Assembly (NCBI GenBank): GCA_023460055.1
Contig: JAEWRJ010000183.1
Coordinates: 1 to 17,241, forward strand
Source of the DNA: Bacillota bacterium
GTDB lineage: Bacteria > Bacillota > Clostridia > Christensenellales > Aristaeellaceae
DNA length: 17,241 nt
Direction of reading: 5' to 3'
The position numbers were made by a program, and so were the translations under genes. The notes under the pieces were generated by a model. The model searched no databases. It was not told the DNA's origin and saw nothing but the letters and a program-made list of their open reading frames with translations. Of this stretch, positions 1 through 6,898 are shown in pieces (the first letter of the stretch is position 1; the number at the start of each line of letters is the position of its first letter).

Positions 1-645
1 ACCGGGGAAGTGGAGTCTGTTGACTCCATCGCTCAACAGGCCGGTGATGAAAACACAGTTCCTGAACACATCCAGAAAATGTGGCAAGAAATTTTAGAGG
101 CTTACAGAGATGCTGCACCCTTTACCATCGAAAGCATGGTGCGCCTGAAGTCTGAATGGACACAGAGGCTGGAAGAGCTGAAGCAATATACGAATGACTG
201 GTCTGGTATGAGAAAAAGCATCAAAAACGCCATAGAGCAGGACATCCGCATGCCCGAGGAAGGTTCCATCCTGGTTTCTGACGCCTGGGCAAAGGCAGAA
301 GCCGCCGTACTGGCGCTGCCCAATTGGACGAAAGAAAAGCTGGACATGTACGGCCGCTTTGCTGAGGTGTATTACTACTCAAATGAATTAGGAAAGCCGG
401 TGTATCATCTTTTCTTTTCCCAAAAACAGCCTTTCTGGCCGGAATTCGCCGGCAAGCCTGCTGAATACTATGGGACCAACTATGCCAAGCCGCTTTTTGC
501 GCAGTTTGGCGATGACTACATCAAGACTCCCCGGTACGTAGCTGTCAGGCTTGACGCCAAAACCGGTGAGTTGACCGAGGCCCCTGTGGTTGGCATGCAT
601 ATCAATCATGGCGCTATGCCGTCCGAGCTGGAACTGATCAAGTAA
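1..645 (+). CDS. C-terminal part of an unrecognised protein, cut by the window start
   Basis: The frame is open from base 1, so the GTG at 10 is probably internal and this is the tail of a longer protein. About 214 residues are visible and end at TAA. They are hydrophilic, with no membrane segment. There is an amphipathic helical stretch (roughly residues 20-70 of the visible part), then an aromatic-rich segment containing VYYYSNELGKPVYHLFF. Near the end, VAVRLDAKTGELTEAP resembles the 'Asp-x-x-Thr-Gly-Glu' strand-turn that closes PepSY-like units, also seen at the end of the 300-residue protein at 1368-2270. I infer a relative of that anti-sigma/PepSY-type family, but I do not recognise the protein. 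A strong terminator follows 33 nt after the stop, so the gene is transcriptionally separate from the sigma factor gene. Confidence 0.6.
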   Translation, partial: TGEVESVDSIAQQAGDENTVPEHIQKMWQEILEAYRDAAPFTIESMVRLKSEWTQRLEELKQYTNDWSGMRKSIKNAIEQDIRMPEEGSILVSDAWAKAEAAVLALPNWTKEKLDMYGRFAEVYYYSNELGKPVYHLFFSQKQPFWPEFAGKPAEYYGTNYAKPLFAQFGDDYIKTPRYVAVRLDAKTGELTEAPVVGMHINHGAMPSELELIK

Positions 646-677
646 TGTGAGGTCGATAACTCACCTCCCTCTCCCCC

Positions 678-712
678 GCGCTCACGGTCAACTTGGCCGT
701 GGGCGCTTTTTG
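678..712 (+). terminator. Rho-independent terminator after the first gene
   Basis: Ten-base-pair stem (678-687 with 697-706, one G-U pair), nine-base loop and a five-T tract at 707-711. It lies 33 nt after the stop of the truncated gene and just ahead of the promoter for the sigma factor gene. Confidence 0.85.
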
Positions 713-719
713 TATTGGA

Positions 720-747
720 TTGACCGTGCTGCGCCTTTCGGTATAAT
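720..747 (+). promoter_or_regulatory. Sigma-A-like promoter for the ECF sigma factor operon
   Basis: TTGACC at 720-725, a 16-nt spacer and a perfect TATAAT at 742-747, giving a leader of roughly 95 nt before the ATG at 851. It begins only a few bases after the preceding terminator. I looked for an autoregulatory ECF-type promoter in the leader and found no convincing one; a CGTCTA at 819-824 lacks a partner at the right distance. Basal expression by the housekeeping sigma factor is the simplest reading. Confidence 0.65.
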
Positions 748-850
748 GATGATTTAGCAAGCGCGCGATTGAGACATGGAATAAATTATTGAGAATACGA
801 CGTTTCTTCTGTTCAGGTCGTCTAATAGAGTGCAGGGAGGTGAGCGGCAG

Positions 851-1381
851 ATGGGAGTTGTCCAGGGCCCGGACAGCAATCAGGATCAGAATGAGCGTTT
901 TGAACGATTGGTAAACCAATTCCAAGCCTCGCTGCTGCGTACCTGCTACATGTACCTGCGGGACCGGGAGCAGGCAGAAGACGCGGTGCAGGAAACATTT
1001 TTCAAGGCTTATCGAAACTTTGGTACCTTTCGCGGTGAAAGCGCAGAAAAGACGTGGCTGATGAAAATCGCCATCAACACATGCCGCGACATGAGAAGAA
1101 CCGGCTGGTTCCTGCATATGGACCGAAGGATGACGCCCGAGATGCTTCCTGAGGCAAGCGTACCTTTTGAAGAGATCGAAGAAGGCTTGATCGTGGAAGT
1201 CATGAATCTGCCGCTCAGACTGCGGGAAGTCGTCCTCCTCTACTACTACCAAAACATGGACACAAACGAAATTGCGCAAACACTGGGGATCGCACGTTCT
1301 TCCGTATCAGGAAGATTACAAAGAGCACGGAAGAAACTCCGTGAGATCTTGGAAGGGACGGATTCCGATGAAGGACAATGA
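851..1381 (+). CDS. ECF-subfamily RNA polymerase sigma factor
   Basis: A 176-residue sigma-70 family protein of the extracytoplasmic-function type, directing RNA polymerase to stress or envelope promoters. Region 2 spans about residues 20-85, with the core-binding region 2.2 signature AEDAVQETFFKAY (42-54) and the following region 2.3/2.4 helix. Region 4 spans about 113-166, with helix-turn-helix residues around NEIAQTLGIARSSVSGRLQRA. The linker lacks region 3, as expected for ECF factors. The ATG at 851 is preferred over the in-frame GTG at 830 because GGGAGG (835-840) lies at the right distance before 851 and would be inside the gene otherwise. The stop overlaps the next gene by 14 nt, so the two are translationally coupled, which is typical of a sigma/anti-sigma pair. 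The target regulon cannot be seen. Confidence 0.93.
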   Translation: MGVVQGPDSNQDQNERFERLVNQFQASLLRTCYMYLRDREQAEDAVQETFFKAYRNFGTFRGESAEKTWLMKIAINTCRDMRRTGWFLHMDRRMTPEMLPEASVPFEEIEEGLIVEVMNLPLRLREVVLLYYYQNMDTNEIAQTLGIARSSVSGRLQRARKKLREILEGTDSDEGQ

Positions 1382-2270
1382 ACAAAGGATGTTGTTTCGG
1401 GACGCAGCAGATCACCGGCTTTCCGGCCTGCAAGGTGATTCCCTGCTGGCTCAGCGCATCATCGAAGAATCGAAAGGGGAACTGCCCGAAATGAAGAAAA
1501 AAACATCAATGCGCCTGGTGCTCGCGATCGCGGCCATTCTTGTCGCTACTACCGCTTTGGCCGCGGGGCTCCTGTTCTCGCCGCGCTACGACGCCTCCAA
1601 GTTAGCGAATGAGGCGATGCTTAACAAATATGGGATCACTGAAAAAATGATGACGGTGTTCTATCGCGAAACGGCACAAACCGATGATGGATACATCAAG
1701 GTGACCTATACACCTCAAGAGGCGATATCGCGGCTTGGCGTTTACACAGTCACCGTGAATAATGGCAAGGCGGAAGCCGTGTGGAGCCACGACGGGGAGG
1801 ACACCTCAGGCGGCCTGGAAGCAAAAGCATGGGGCAAGGAGCAGGCAGAGATGCTGGTAACGGACTATTCTGCAGTCATGCGTTATCTGAAGAGCAACTC
1901 GGACAGCCCGCTCAAACCTGCCGATACACCTTTCCTCTCTATGGAAGAATACGAAAAGGCGGTCCAAAAGACCAAAGAGAAGGTCCAAAGCGCCGCGAAG
2001 ATCACACTGGAACAGGCCAAGGAAATCGCGGTGGCTGCCCTTGTGGGCGAATATGAGCTAACGGATGAGCAGGCACCCCTTCTGCAGATTTTTAATGGCG
2101 ATGAAACCTATGCATTTATCGAGGACAGACCGATCGTATCCCTGTATTACCACCTTACCCAGTCCGAAGAATGGGTTGAGAAGGATGGGATCTACGTGGT
2201 CATGGTTAATCTGGAAACCGGTGAGATTGAGGACATCCTGTATGATTCCGCTCTCGCAGGCAATGGATAA
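1368..2270 (+). CDS. Single-pass membrane protein with PepSY-like extracellular part; probable anti-sigma factor
   Basis: A 300-residue protein. Residues 1-47 are cytoplasmic and charged (RLSGLQGDSLLAQRIIEES), 49-70 form one membrane helix after a KKK basic patch, and 71-300 lie outside. The outer part has two units that look PepSY-like. One covers about 76-142, ending in YTVTVNNGKAEAVW. The other covers about 205-293, starting ITLEQAKEIAVAAL and ending VVMVNLETGEIEDI. There is no zinc anti-sigma (ZAS) HxxxCxxC motif. The ATG at 1368 is chosen because a GGAAGGGA site (1351-1358) precedes it and the overlap with the sigma gene is then only 14 nt; the longer upstream reading would sit inside the sigma gene. 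By context the cytoplasmic N-terminus probably holds the sigma factor and the outer part senses a signal. That function is inference; I recall this N-terminal pattern from clostridial ECF neighbours but cannot confirm it here. Confidence 0.8.
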   Translation: MKDNEQRMLFRDAADHRLSGLQGDSLLAQRIIEESKGELPEMKKKTSMRLVLAIAAILVATTALAAGLLFSPRYDASKLANEAMLNKYGITEKMMTVFYRETAQTDDGYIKVTYTPQEAISRLGVYTVTVNNGKAEAVWSHDGEDTSGGLEAKAWGKEQAEMLVTDYSAVMRYLKSNSDSPLKPADTPFLSMEEYEKAVQKTKEKVQSAAKITLEQAKEIAVAALVGEYELTDEQAPLLQIFNGDETYAFIEDRPIVSLYYHLTQSEEWVEKDGIYVVMVNLETGEIEDILYDSALAGNG

Positions 2271-2288
2271 TCGGTAAAGGGCAAGCAG

Positions 2289-2316
2289 CGCCACTCGTAA
2301 CTGAGTGGCGTTTTCT
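2289..2316 (+). terminator. Rho-independent terminator of the sigma/anti-sigma operon
   Basis: Perfect eight-base-pair stem (2289-2296 with 2303-2310), six-base loop and TTTTCTT tail, 18 nt after the stop. Confidence 0.85.
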
Positions 2317-2492
2317 TGTGCCCGCAGAATGCATTCGCAGGATTGGAAACCGCCAGGTCAGGGGATAGATAAACGACAATGAAATCTGTTATTAGCATTG
2401 AATTGACTTACACACCATGCTGCACTGCGAACAATGAAGGCGGTATGGTCATGGGGTTTGCATCGTAGTTTTCATACTCGTAAGCCTTGGAT

Positions 2493-2521
2493 TGTACAGC
2501 GTCTTTTACATTTTCATGACA
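2493..2521 (+). promoter_or_regulatory. Candidate response-regulator binding site (direct half-sites)
   Basis: TGTACA (2493-2498), TTTACA (2505-2510) and ATGACA (2516-2521) stand 12 and 11 nt apart, in the same orientation, just upstream of the response regulator gene. OmpR/PhoB-family regulators typically bind 11-bp spaced direct half-sites such as TTnACA, so autoregulation is plausible. The match is short and could be chance in an AT-rich spacer. Confidence 0.3.
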
Positions 2522-2541
2522 TCTTTATCCCCTCCTCATGT

Positions 2542-2547
2542 TATACT
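2542..2547 (+). promoter_or_regulatory. Possible -10 box for the two-component operon
   Basis: TATACT lies 18 nt before the ATG, with no good -35 hexamer at 16-18 nt upstream; the direct half-sites end 20 nt upstream instead. This would fit an activator-dependent promoter, but the leader would be only about a dozen bases. Confidence 0.3.
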
Positions 2548-2565
2548 GGGATGGAAGGAGGTTGT

Positions 2566-3237
2566 ATGCGCCTCAAAATACTGATAGTTGAAGATGATAT
2601 AGCCATCGCCCAACTCATTGAGATGACACTACGGGTTTCTGATTACGAAACCTGTATTTGTTATGATGGAGCCGAGGCTGAGAAACTCCTCGTTGTTGGG
2701 CAATATGACCTTGTTATACTGGATGTGATGCTGCCTGTGCTGGATGGCTTTGAACTGGTGGAGAACATGAACCAAAGGACACAGACGCTGCCGCCAATCC
2801 TCTATCTGACAGCGAAAACGGATGTACTAGATCGCGTGCGCGGGCTGCGTCTTGGGGCAGAGGACTACATGCTTAAACCCTTTCACCCAGTGGAGTTGCA
2901 AGCAAGGGTGGATGGTATCCTGCGCCGCCACAATCGTAAGGAGGAGTGTTACCAGATACTGGGCATAATCCTTAACATGAGCACCCGTGAAGTGACAAGG
3001 AACGGAGAAACGGTGGAACTGACCCCGCAGGAGTTTGAATTGCTGCACATGCTAATGCGACACAAGAATATGGCACTTTCAAGGGAGCAGCTGCTGCAAG
3101 CGGCTTGGGGCTATGATTATTTGGGCGGTACTCGTACGGTGGACATGCACATCCAACGCCTTCGCCGCAAGCTCAATTGGGAGGAGGTCATCCGAACGGT
3201 CTTCAAGTTAGGCTATAGACTGGAGGTTAAGCGATGA
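2566..3237 (+). CDS. OmpR/PhoB-family response regulator
   Basis: A 223-residue transcription regulator. The receiver domain spans about 3-117. It has the acidic pocket E9-D10-D11, the phosphoacceptor D53 (LVILDVMLPVLDG), T82 and the conserved K104 in YMLKPF. The winged-helix DNA-binding domain spans about 130-222, with VELTPQEFELLHML and the recognition-helix region TRTVDMHIQRLRRKL, ending in GYRLE. The start at 2566 follows a near-ideal GGAAGGAGG (2553-2561). A longer upstream reading exists but has no ribosome site and an atypical N-terminus. The stop overlaps the kinase start as ATGA, so the pair is translationally coupled. All residues needed for phosphorylation are present. The signal and target genes are unknown. 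Confidence 0.95.
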   Translation: MRLKILIVEDDIAIAQLIEMTLRVSDYETCICYDGAEAEKLLVVGQYDLVILDVMLPVLDGFELVENMNQRTQTLPPILYLTAKTDVLDRVRGLRLGAEDYMLKPFHPVELQARVDGILRRHNRKEECYQILGIILNMSTREVTRNGETVELTPQEFELLHMLMRHKNMALSREQLLQAAWGYDYLGGTRTVDMHIQRLRRKLNWEEVIRTVFKLGYRLEVKR

Positions 3238-4619
3238 AGTTGCGAAGCCGAATTCTCCTCCTCGCTCTGGTCCTTTGCTTTGTCTTTGCTCTAGTGCTGA
3301 GCGGCGTTATGCTTCGTGGCGCTTTTCAGCGCAACCTGCGGGCAGAGCTCGAACGTGGGCTTCAAGCTAGCAATATGTTTGCGGCTTCATTGAAAGCGGG
3401 GATGGAGGCCTTGTCCTCCAAGGATGACAGGGAAGGTGTCCAGCGCGCCGTGCGAGTTACTGCAGCTTATATGACAGATTTGGCCCTTGTGGCAGTCATT
3501 GATGTGCAGGAGCAGCTGATTTACGACAATTATAGCCAGAGTTCAGCGCCGATGATGGAAATGGCGCCCAGGACCGCCGGCTATTACAGCGTACTGAGTT
3601 TTCAGGGCAGTGCTTATCAGCTCATATGTCGCGAGGTGGTGACCGGACAGGGGAGAATGAAGCTGCTCTATGCTTGGCTTTTAGAGCCCGTTTTTCAAGC
3701 GGCGCGCGAAGAAACACGCAGCGCTGCGGTTCTCCTGATTCTGCTCTGCGGCCTGCTCGCTCTGACCCTCTTACTCTCCCTGCGCGCGGTCTTTCAACCT
3801 ATGAGGAGGTTGGAGGAGGCAGCACAGAAGCTGGGGCAAGGGGACTACGGCGCGAGGACCCGAATTGTTCATCCCGACGATGAGGTGGGGCAGCTGTCGA
3901 AGCGTTTCAACGATATGGCGGAGGCCACCCAAAGGCATGTGGAAGAATTGACGGCACAGGAGGTATCCCAAAGGCAGTTCATTGCGGACATGGCTCACGA
4001 AATGAAAACCCCGCTAACCTCTATGATTGGCTTCGCAGACCTGCTGCGCCGCTCAGAGCTTGGTATGGAACAGCGTGAACAGGCGCTTCACGCGATTGTC
4101 ATGCAGGGGGAAAGGCTGGAGCGCATGAGTTTCAAATTATTATACCTGGCGAGGCTCAACGGTGGGCTAGCGCCTGAAATGAAGATGGAAAAGGCAGAGG
4201 AGCTCATCTTGGAAGCGACTCAAGCGATGACAGACGCTCTACGGGAAAAGCATGTACATTTGGAGATAAGTGTTGGGGATGAAAGCTGGTACTGCGACCG
4301 TGATCTGATCGTAACCCTGATTTCCAACCTCTTGTCAAACGCCGTCAAGGCGTCTGAAGTGGGGCAGTGTATACGCTTGTTATCAAAGCCGGAGGGTTTC
4401 AGCGTCATTGACGAGGGAAGCGGCATCGCACCTGAACACCTGCCTTATATAACCCGCGCCTTTTACATGGCGGACAAAAGTCGTGCCCATTCCCAGCAGG
4501 GGGCAGGCCTGGGTCTGGCGCTCTGCCATCGCATCTCGGAGCTGCACGGTGCCATTCTGAGCTTTGAGAGTGAATTGGGGAAGGGAACCTGCGCCAGCTT
4601 GACTTTTACGTCTTCGTGA
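3234..4619 (+). CDS. Sensor histidine kinase, membrane bound, HAMP-HisKA-HATPase
   Basis: A 461-residue class I kinase, the partner of the adjacent regulator. TM1 is about 6-28, an extracytoplasmic sensor of about 130 residues follows, and TM2 is about 163-186. HAMP runs about 184-240. HisKA has the phosphoacceptor H255 in DMAHEMKTPLTSM. The ATPase domain has the N-box NLLSNAVKAS (365-374), the G1 box VIDEGSGIAP (391-400) and the G2 box GAGLGLAL (423-430), so it appears fully active. The sensor region carries no domain I recognise. Translation probably starts by coupling at the ATGA overlap with the regulator. The gene downstream begins 70 nt later and may belong to the same transcript. Confidence 0.95.
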   Translation: MKLRSRILLLALVLCFVFALVLSGVMLRGAFQRNLRAELERGLQASNMFAASLKAGMEALSSKDDREGVQRAVRVTAAYMTDLALVAVIDVQEQLIYDNYSQSSAPMMEMAPRTAGYYSVLSFQGSAYQLICREVVTGQGRMKLLYAWLLEPVFQAAREETRSAAVLLILLCGLLALTLLLSLRAVFQPMRRLEEAAQKLGQGDYGARTRIVHPDDEVGQLSKRFNDMAEATQRHVEELTAQEVSQRQFIADMAHEMKTPLTSMIGFADLLRRSELGMEQREQALHAIVMQGERLERMSFKLLYLARLNGGLAPEMKMEKAEELILEATQAMTDALREKHVHLEISVGDESWYCDRDLIVTLISNLLSNAVKASEVGQCIRLLSKPEGFSVIDEGSGIAPEHLPYITRAFYMADKSRAHSQQGAGLGLALCHRISELHGAILSFESELGKGTCASLTFTSS

Positions 4620-4648
4620 CAGAAGCATGACACTTTGGCCGCAAGTAT

Positions 4649-4663
4649 CCTTTATCATAAAGG
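4649..4663. promoter_or_regulatory. Perfect 15-bp palindrome between kinase gene and next gene
   Basis: CCTTTATCATAAAGG has seven-base arms around one central base and sits 25 nt before the next ATG. With a one-base centre it cannot form a normal RNA hairpin, so a DNA-binding protein site is the more natural reading. No terminator T-tract follows it. Confidence 0.4.
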
Positions 4664-4688
4664 CAGCAATCAAAAGGAGGTACCCGAT

Positions 4689-6518
4689 ATGTTCAGAAAA
4701 CTGTTGGTTTTCAGCCTAATTGCAGCCTTAATGCTTTCGGTCATCTTTCTGGGTCTGCCAATGATGATGGACCAGGTCATGGCGGACAGCTACAACAGAG
4801 AGATCCCCTTTGAAAGTGCGGAGGCTGACCCACAGGCAACTCGAATACCGGAATCGATGGGTGTGGAGGAGGACGTCCCAGCCTTAACAGAGGAAGCCAT
4901 TGGAGAAACTATGAACACGCCGATGCCGCAACTGACGCCGGTGCCACAGACTCAGGATCCAGAAGGTGATTCTTGGTTTCTTGTGACGCCAACACCGGTC
5001 CAGGAAGCGCTTGAGGAGTTAAATCATACTCCCATACCTATTCATACGCTGCCACCCGGGCGCAACGAGTTCACGCTTGATATGATCCAGCAGGTAAATT
5101 GGCGAATACTCCTGCAGGAGGAAAAAACAGATGTTCTGTCTCAGTATCAGAAAGCAAAAGAGCGGGCAGAGCAAGACCTGAAAACAGACCAATTTCACAT
5201 GGACCAGGCAAGTTACTCCACTTACATCAACGAGATGCTTCTGATGGAGAACCTGGAGCCACAGAACTTGGTGTCTCAAAAACTGCGTCAAGGATTGCTT
5301 GAGAACCTGCGGCTAGATCCCATCTATGTTCCGGACGAGGCAACGCTTGATCAGATTGTGAAACAGCCGCAAACCAGTTTGTTGCTATCAAGAGACGGCG
5401 GCGCAGCGCTGTTCATGATTACCCAAGATCAACTGACCTCACTGGCGTTTCTGCAAGAGGCCCGTCACAAGGGTTACTCCGGCTTGAATGCGGAGGAGGC
5501 CCAGTTGATCATGAGCGAGCTTTTCGACAAAGCCTGGCAGGCTGTGGATTCGCAGCCTGAGATAGCGATGGATGCCAGCAGGCAACTGATATCGCAGATG
5601 AAGACTGGTGATTTGCCCTGGGACCTGACCATCATCCGCATGGAGCCCTATGTGAGTGAACCGGGCTGGGAATACTTGTCAGGAGGCCATCACGTCCTTT
5701 GTGTCGACATGAAGACGGGCAGGCTCTTCACAGTGACAACAGACCTTTTACAGAAAAAAATCATTGGCATCGCCACCGAAAACATGGCCCCATTCTTAAT
5801 CACCTATGCAAATTGGGTGAGTCAATCTAGAGGCAAGGGGCAGTCATATGTGGTGGATGAACAGTCGGATGTAATCCTCAACAATGCAACCAGGCTTATG
5901 GAAGCCTTCACTCAAAAACAGCTCAGCTCGCCGGAATCGAAGATGGAAGCTTTGGTCTCGCTTCAATACGCGAGGGAATGGCAGAAAGGCTATTGGGAAG
6001 TTGTTTATCAACCGGTGGATTATGAGCAAAGGCTGCTGGACCCGAATGGAGGACTATTTTTCAGATATAGCCTTGAAGTGGACGAAGACCTGAGCCTGCG
6101 CAGTTATACCGGTTTTCCCGCAGGCGACTGGGATGCAGACAGCTATCCCTTCAGCCTGGACAGTGAACAGGAACTGGTGAAGGTAAAAAAGGCGGCCAAG
6201 GACTTTTATCCGTATGCCAAAGCTGACATTGACTACCTTGGAAACAACACAAACAGCATTACGCAGATGGCACTCAATAATCTGTCCACCTCATGGCAAC
6301 CTGTCAGCCTTATAGAGCCTCCGACCAATTACTTCAGAGTGATTAGGCCGAACAAAGGTGAAGCCATCTATCAAGTATATCTTTCCATGAAGGTGAAGGA
6401 CGAACAAGGCAGAAGGTATTGGGTGGAAACAGGCCTTGAGGATGGTAGTGTTCTGATCGTCTATAGCATTACCCGGGAATATGATCTCCCACCGGATGCG
6501 GTAGACCTTCAAGGATAG
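4689..6518 (+). CDS. Exported or N-terminally anchored protein of unknown function after the two-component system
   Basis: A 609-residue protein. Residues 5-27 form a hydrophobic signal anchor or uncleaved signal peptide after a short basic N-terminus (MFRKLL). Residues about 74-125 are a low-complexity linker rich in Thr-Pro and Met-Pro, typical of cell-wall spanning segments. The rest is a soluble mixed alpha/beta region in which three stretches look alike in layout: an amphipathic helix, then strands closed by a turn. They are about 265-352 (ending CVDMKTGRLFTVT), about 385-480, and about 495-600. The closing turns resemble those of PepSY-like units, but I do not recognise the family. The ATG at 4689 follows AAGGAGGT (4674-4681); an in-frame ATG at 4635 has no such site. 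Its position suggests it is co-regulated with, or the sensed partner of, the kinase. That role is inference. Confidence 0.75.
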   Translation: MFRKLLVFSLIAALMLSVIFLGLPMMMDQVMADSYNREIPFESAEADPQATRIPESMGVEEDVPALTEEAIGETMNTPMPQLTPVPQTQDPEGDSWFLVTPTPVQEALEELNHTPIPIHTLPPGRNEFTLDMIQQVNWRILLQEEKTDVLSQYQKAKERAEQDLKTDQFHMDQASYSTYINEMLLMENLEPQNLVSQKLRQGLLENLRLDPIYVPDEATLDQIVKQPQTSLLLSRDGGAALFMITQDQLTSLAFLQEARHKGYSGLNAEEAQLIMSELFDKAWQAVDSQPEIAMDASRQLISQMKTGDLPWDLTIIRMEPYVSEPGWEYLSGGHHVLCVDMKTGRLFTVTTDLLQKKIIGIATENMAPFLITYANWVSQSRGKGQSYVVDEQSDVILNNATRLMEAFTQKQLSSPESKMEALVSLQYAREWQKGYWEVVYQPVDYEQRLLDPNGGLFFRYSLEVDEDLSLRSYTGFPAGDWDADSYPFSLDSEQELVKVKKAAKDFYPYAKADIDYLGNNTNSITQMALNNLSTSWQPVSLIEPPTNYFRVIRPNKGEAIYQVYLSMKVKDEQGRRYWVETGLEDGSVLIVYSITREYDLPPDAVDLQG

Positions 6519-6725
6519 GCGTCTCCTGCCAAGGTTATCCGGGGTACAAGGGCGCTCTTTTGTATAAGCACTTCCTTGTGTGTCGCTCTCATTCGAGAAA
6601 ATAATCCTTATAAGGCGTGCTCAAAACGTCTGTCAGACAAGGAAAGAAACCGCTATTGTGAATACGGCGCCATTTGAACTTAATCGAGTGGAAAGCGAAT
6701 ATTCCGGTAACATATCACAGGGTAA
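6519..6725. other. Gene-free stretch between the unknown exported protein and its distant terminator
   Basis: No credible reading frame. It holds two short perfect palindromes, CCTTATAAGG (6606-6615) and GTCTGTCAGAC (6628-6638). The first good plus-strand terminator lies more than 200 nt after the preceding stop, so this is either a long 3' UTR or room for a small RNA. I see no clear internal promoter. Confidence 0.4.
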
Positions 6726-6753
6726 AGTGCCGCTCGTTTGGGCGGCGCTTTTT
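6726..6753 (+). terminator. Rho-independent terminator, possibly bidirectional
   Basis: Ten-base-pair stem (6726-6735 with 6740-6749, two G-U pairs), tetraloop GTTT and TTTTT at 6749-6753 on the plus strand. Read on the minus strand the stem keeps an AAAAA before it and only three T after it, so it could weakly terminate the convergent minus-strand metallopeptidase transcript as well. The 145 nt between it and the minus-strand stop at 6899 contain nothing I recognise beyond a weak five-base-pair hairpin (GCGTA/TACGC). Confidence 0.8.
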
Positions 6754-6898
6754 CTGTGAATGTGTTGATCAGCGCCTCGATCTCAGATTGAAGTCAGTAT
6801 GACGAAGGGAGGCGTAACAGAGCTACGCTGACTGAGCAGCGACACAGCGCCGTGGCAAAAGAACCGATGCGACGATACATTTATGTTTGGAATCAGTA

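Noticed and set aside
790..824. Possible ECF autoregulatory promoter in the sigma factor leader (CGTCTA, with ACGAC/GTCGT inverted repeat)
   Set aside because: No TGAAAC-like -35 box at 15-17 nt from the CGTCTA, and the inverted repeat has only five-base arms with a 15-nt loop; the TTGACC/TATAAT promoter explains expression better.
638..1279. Minus-strand open frame of about 213 codons opposite the sigma factor gene
   Set aside because: It overlaps the well-supported ECF sigma factor and has no recognisable domain.
2327..2336. Palindrome GAATGCATTC after the anti-sigma operon terminator
   Set aside because: A ten-base palindrome of this kind is expected by chance at this scale and it is not placed near any promoter element.
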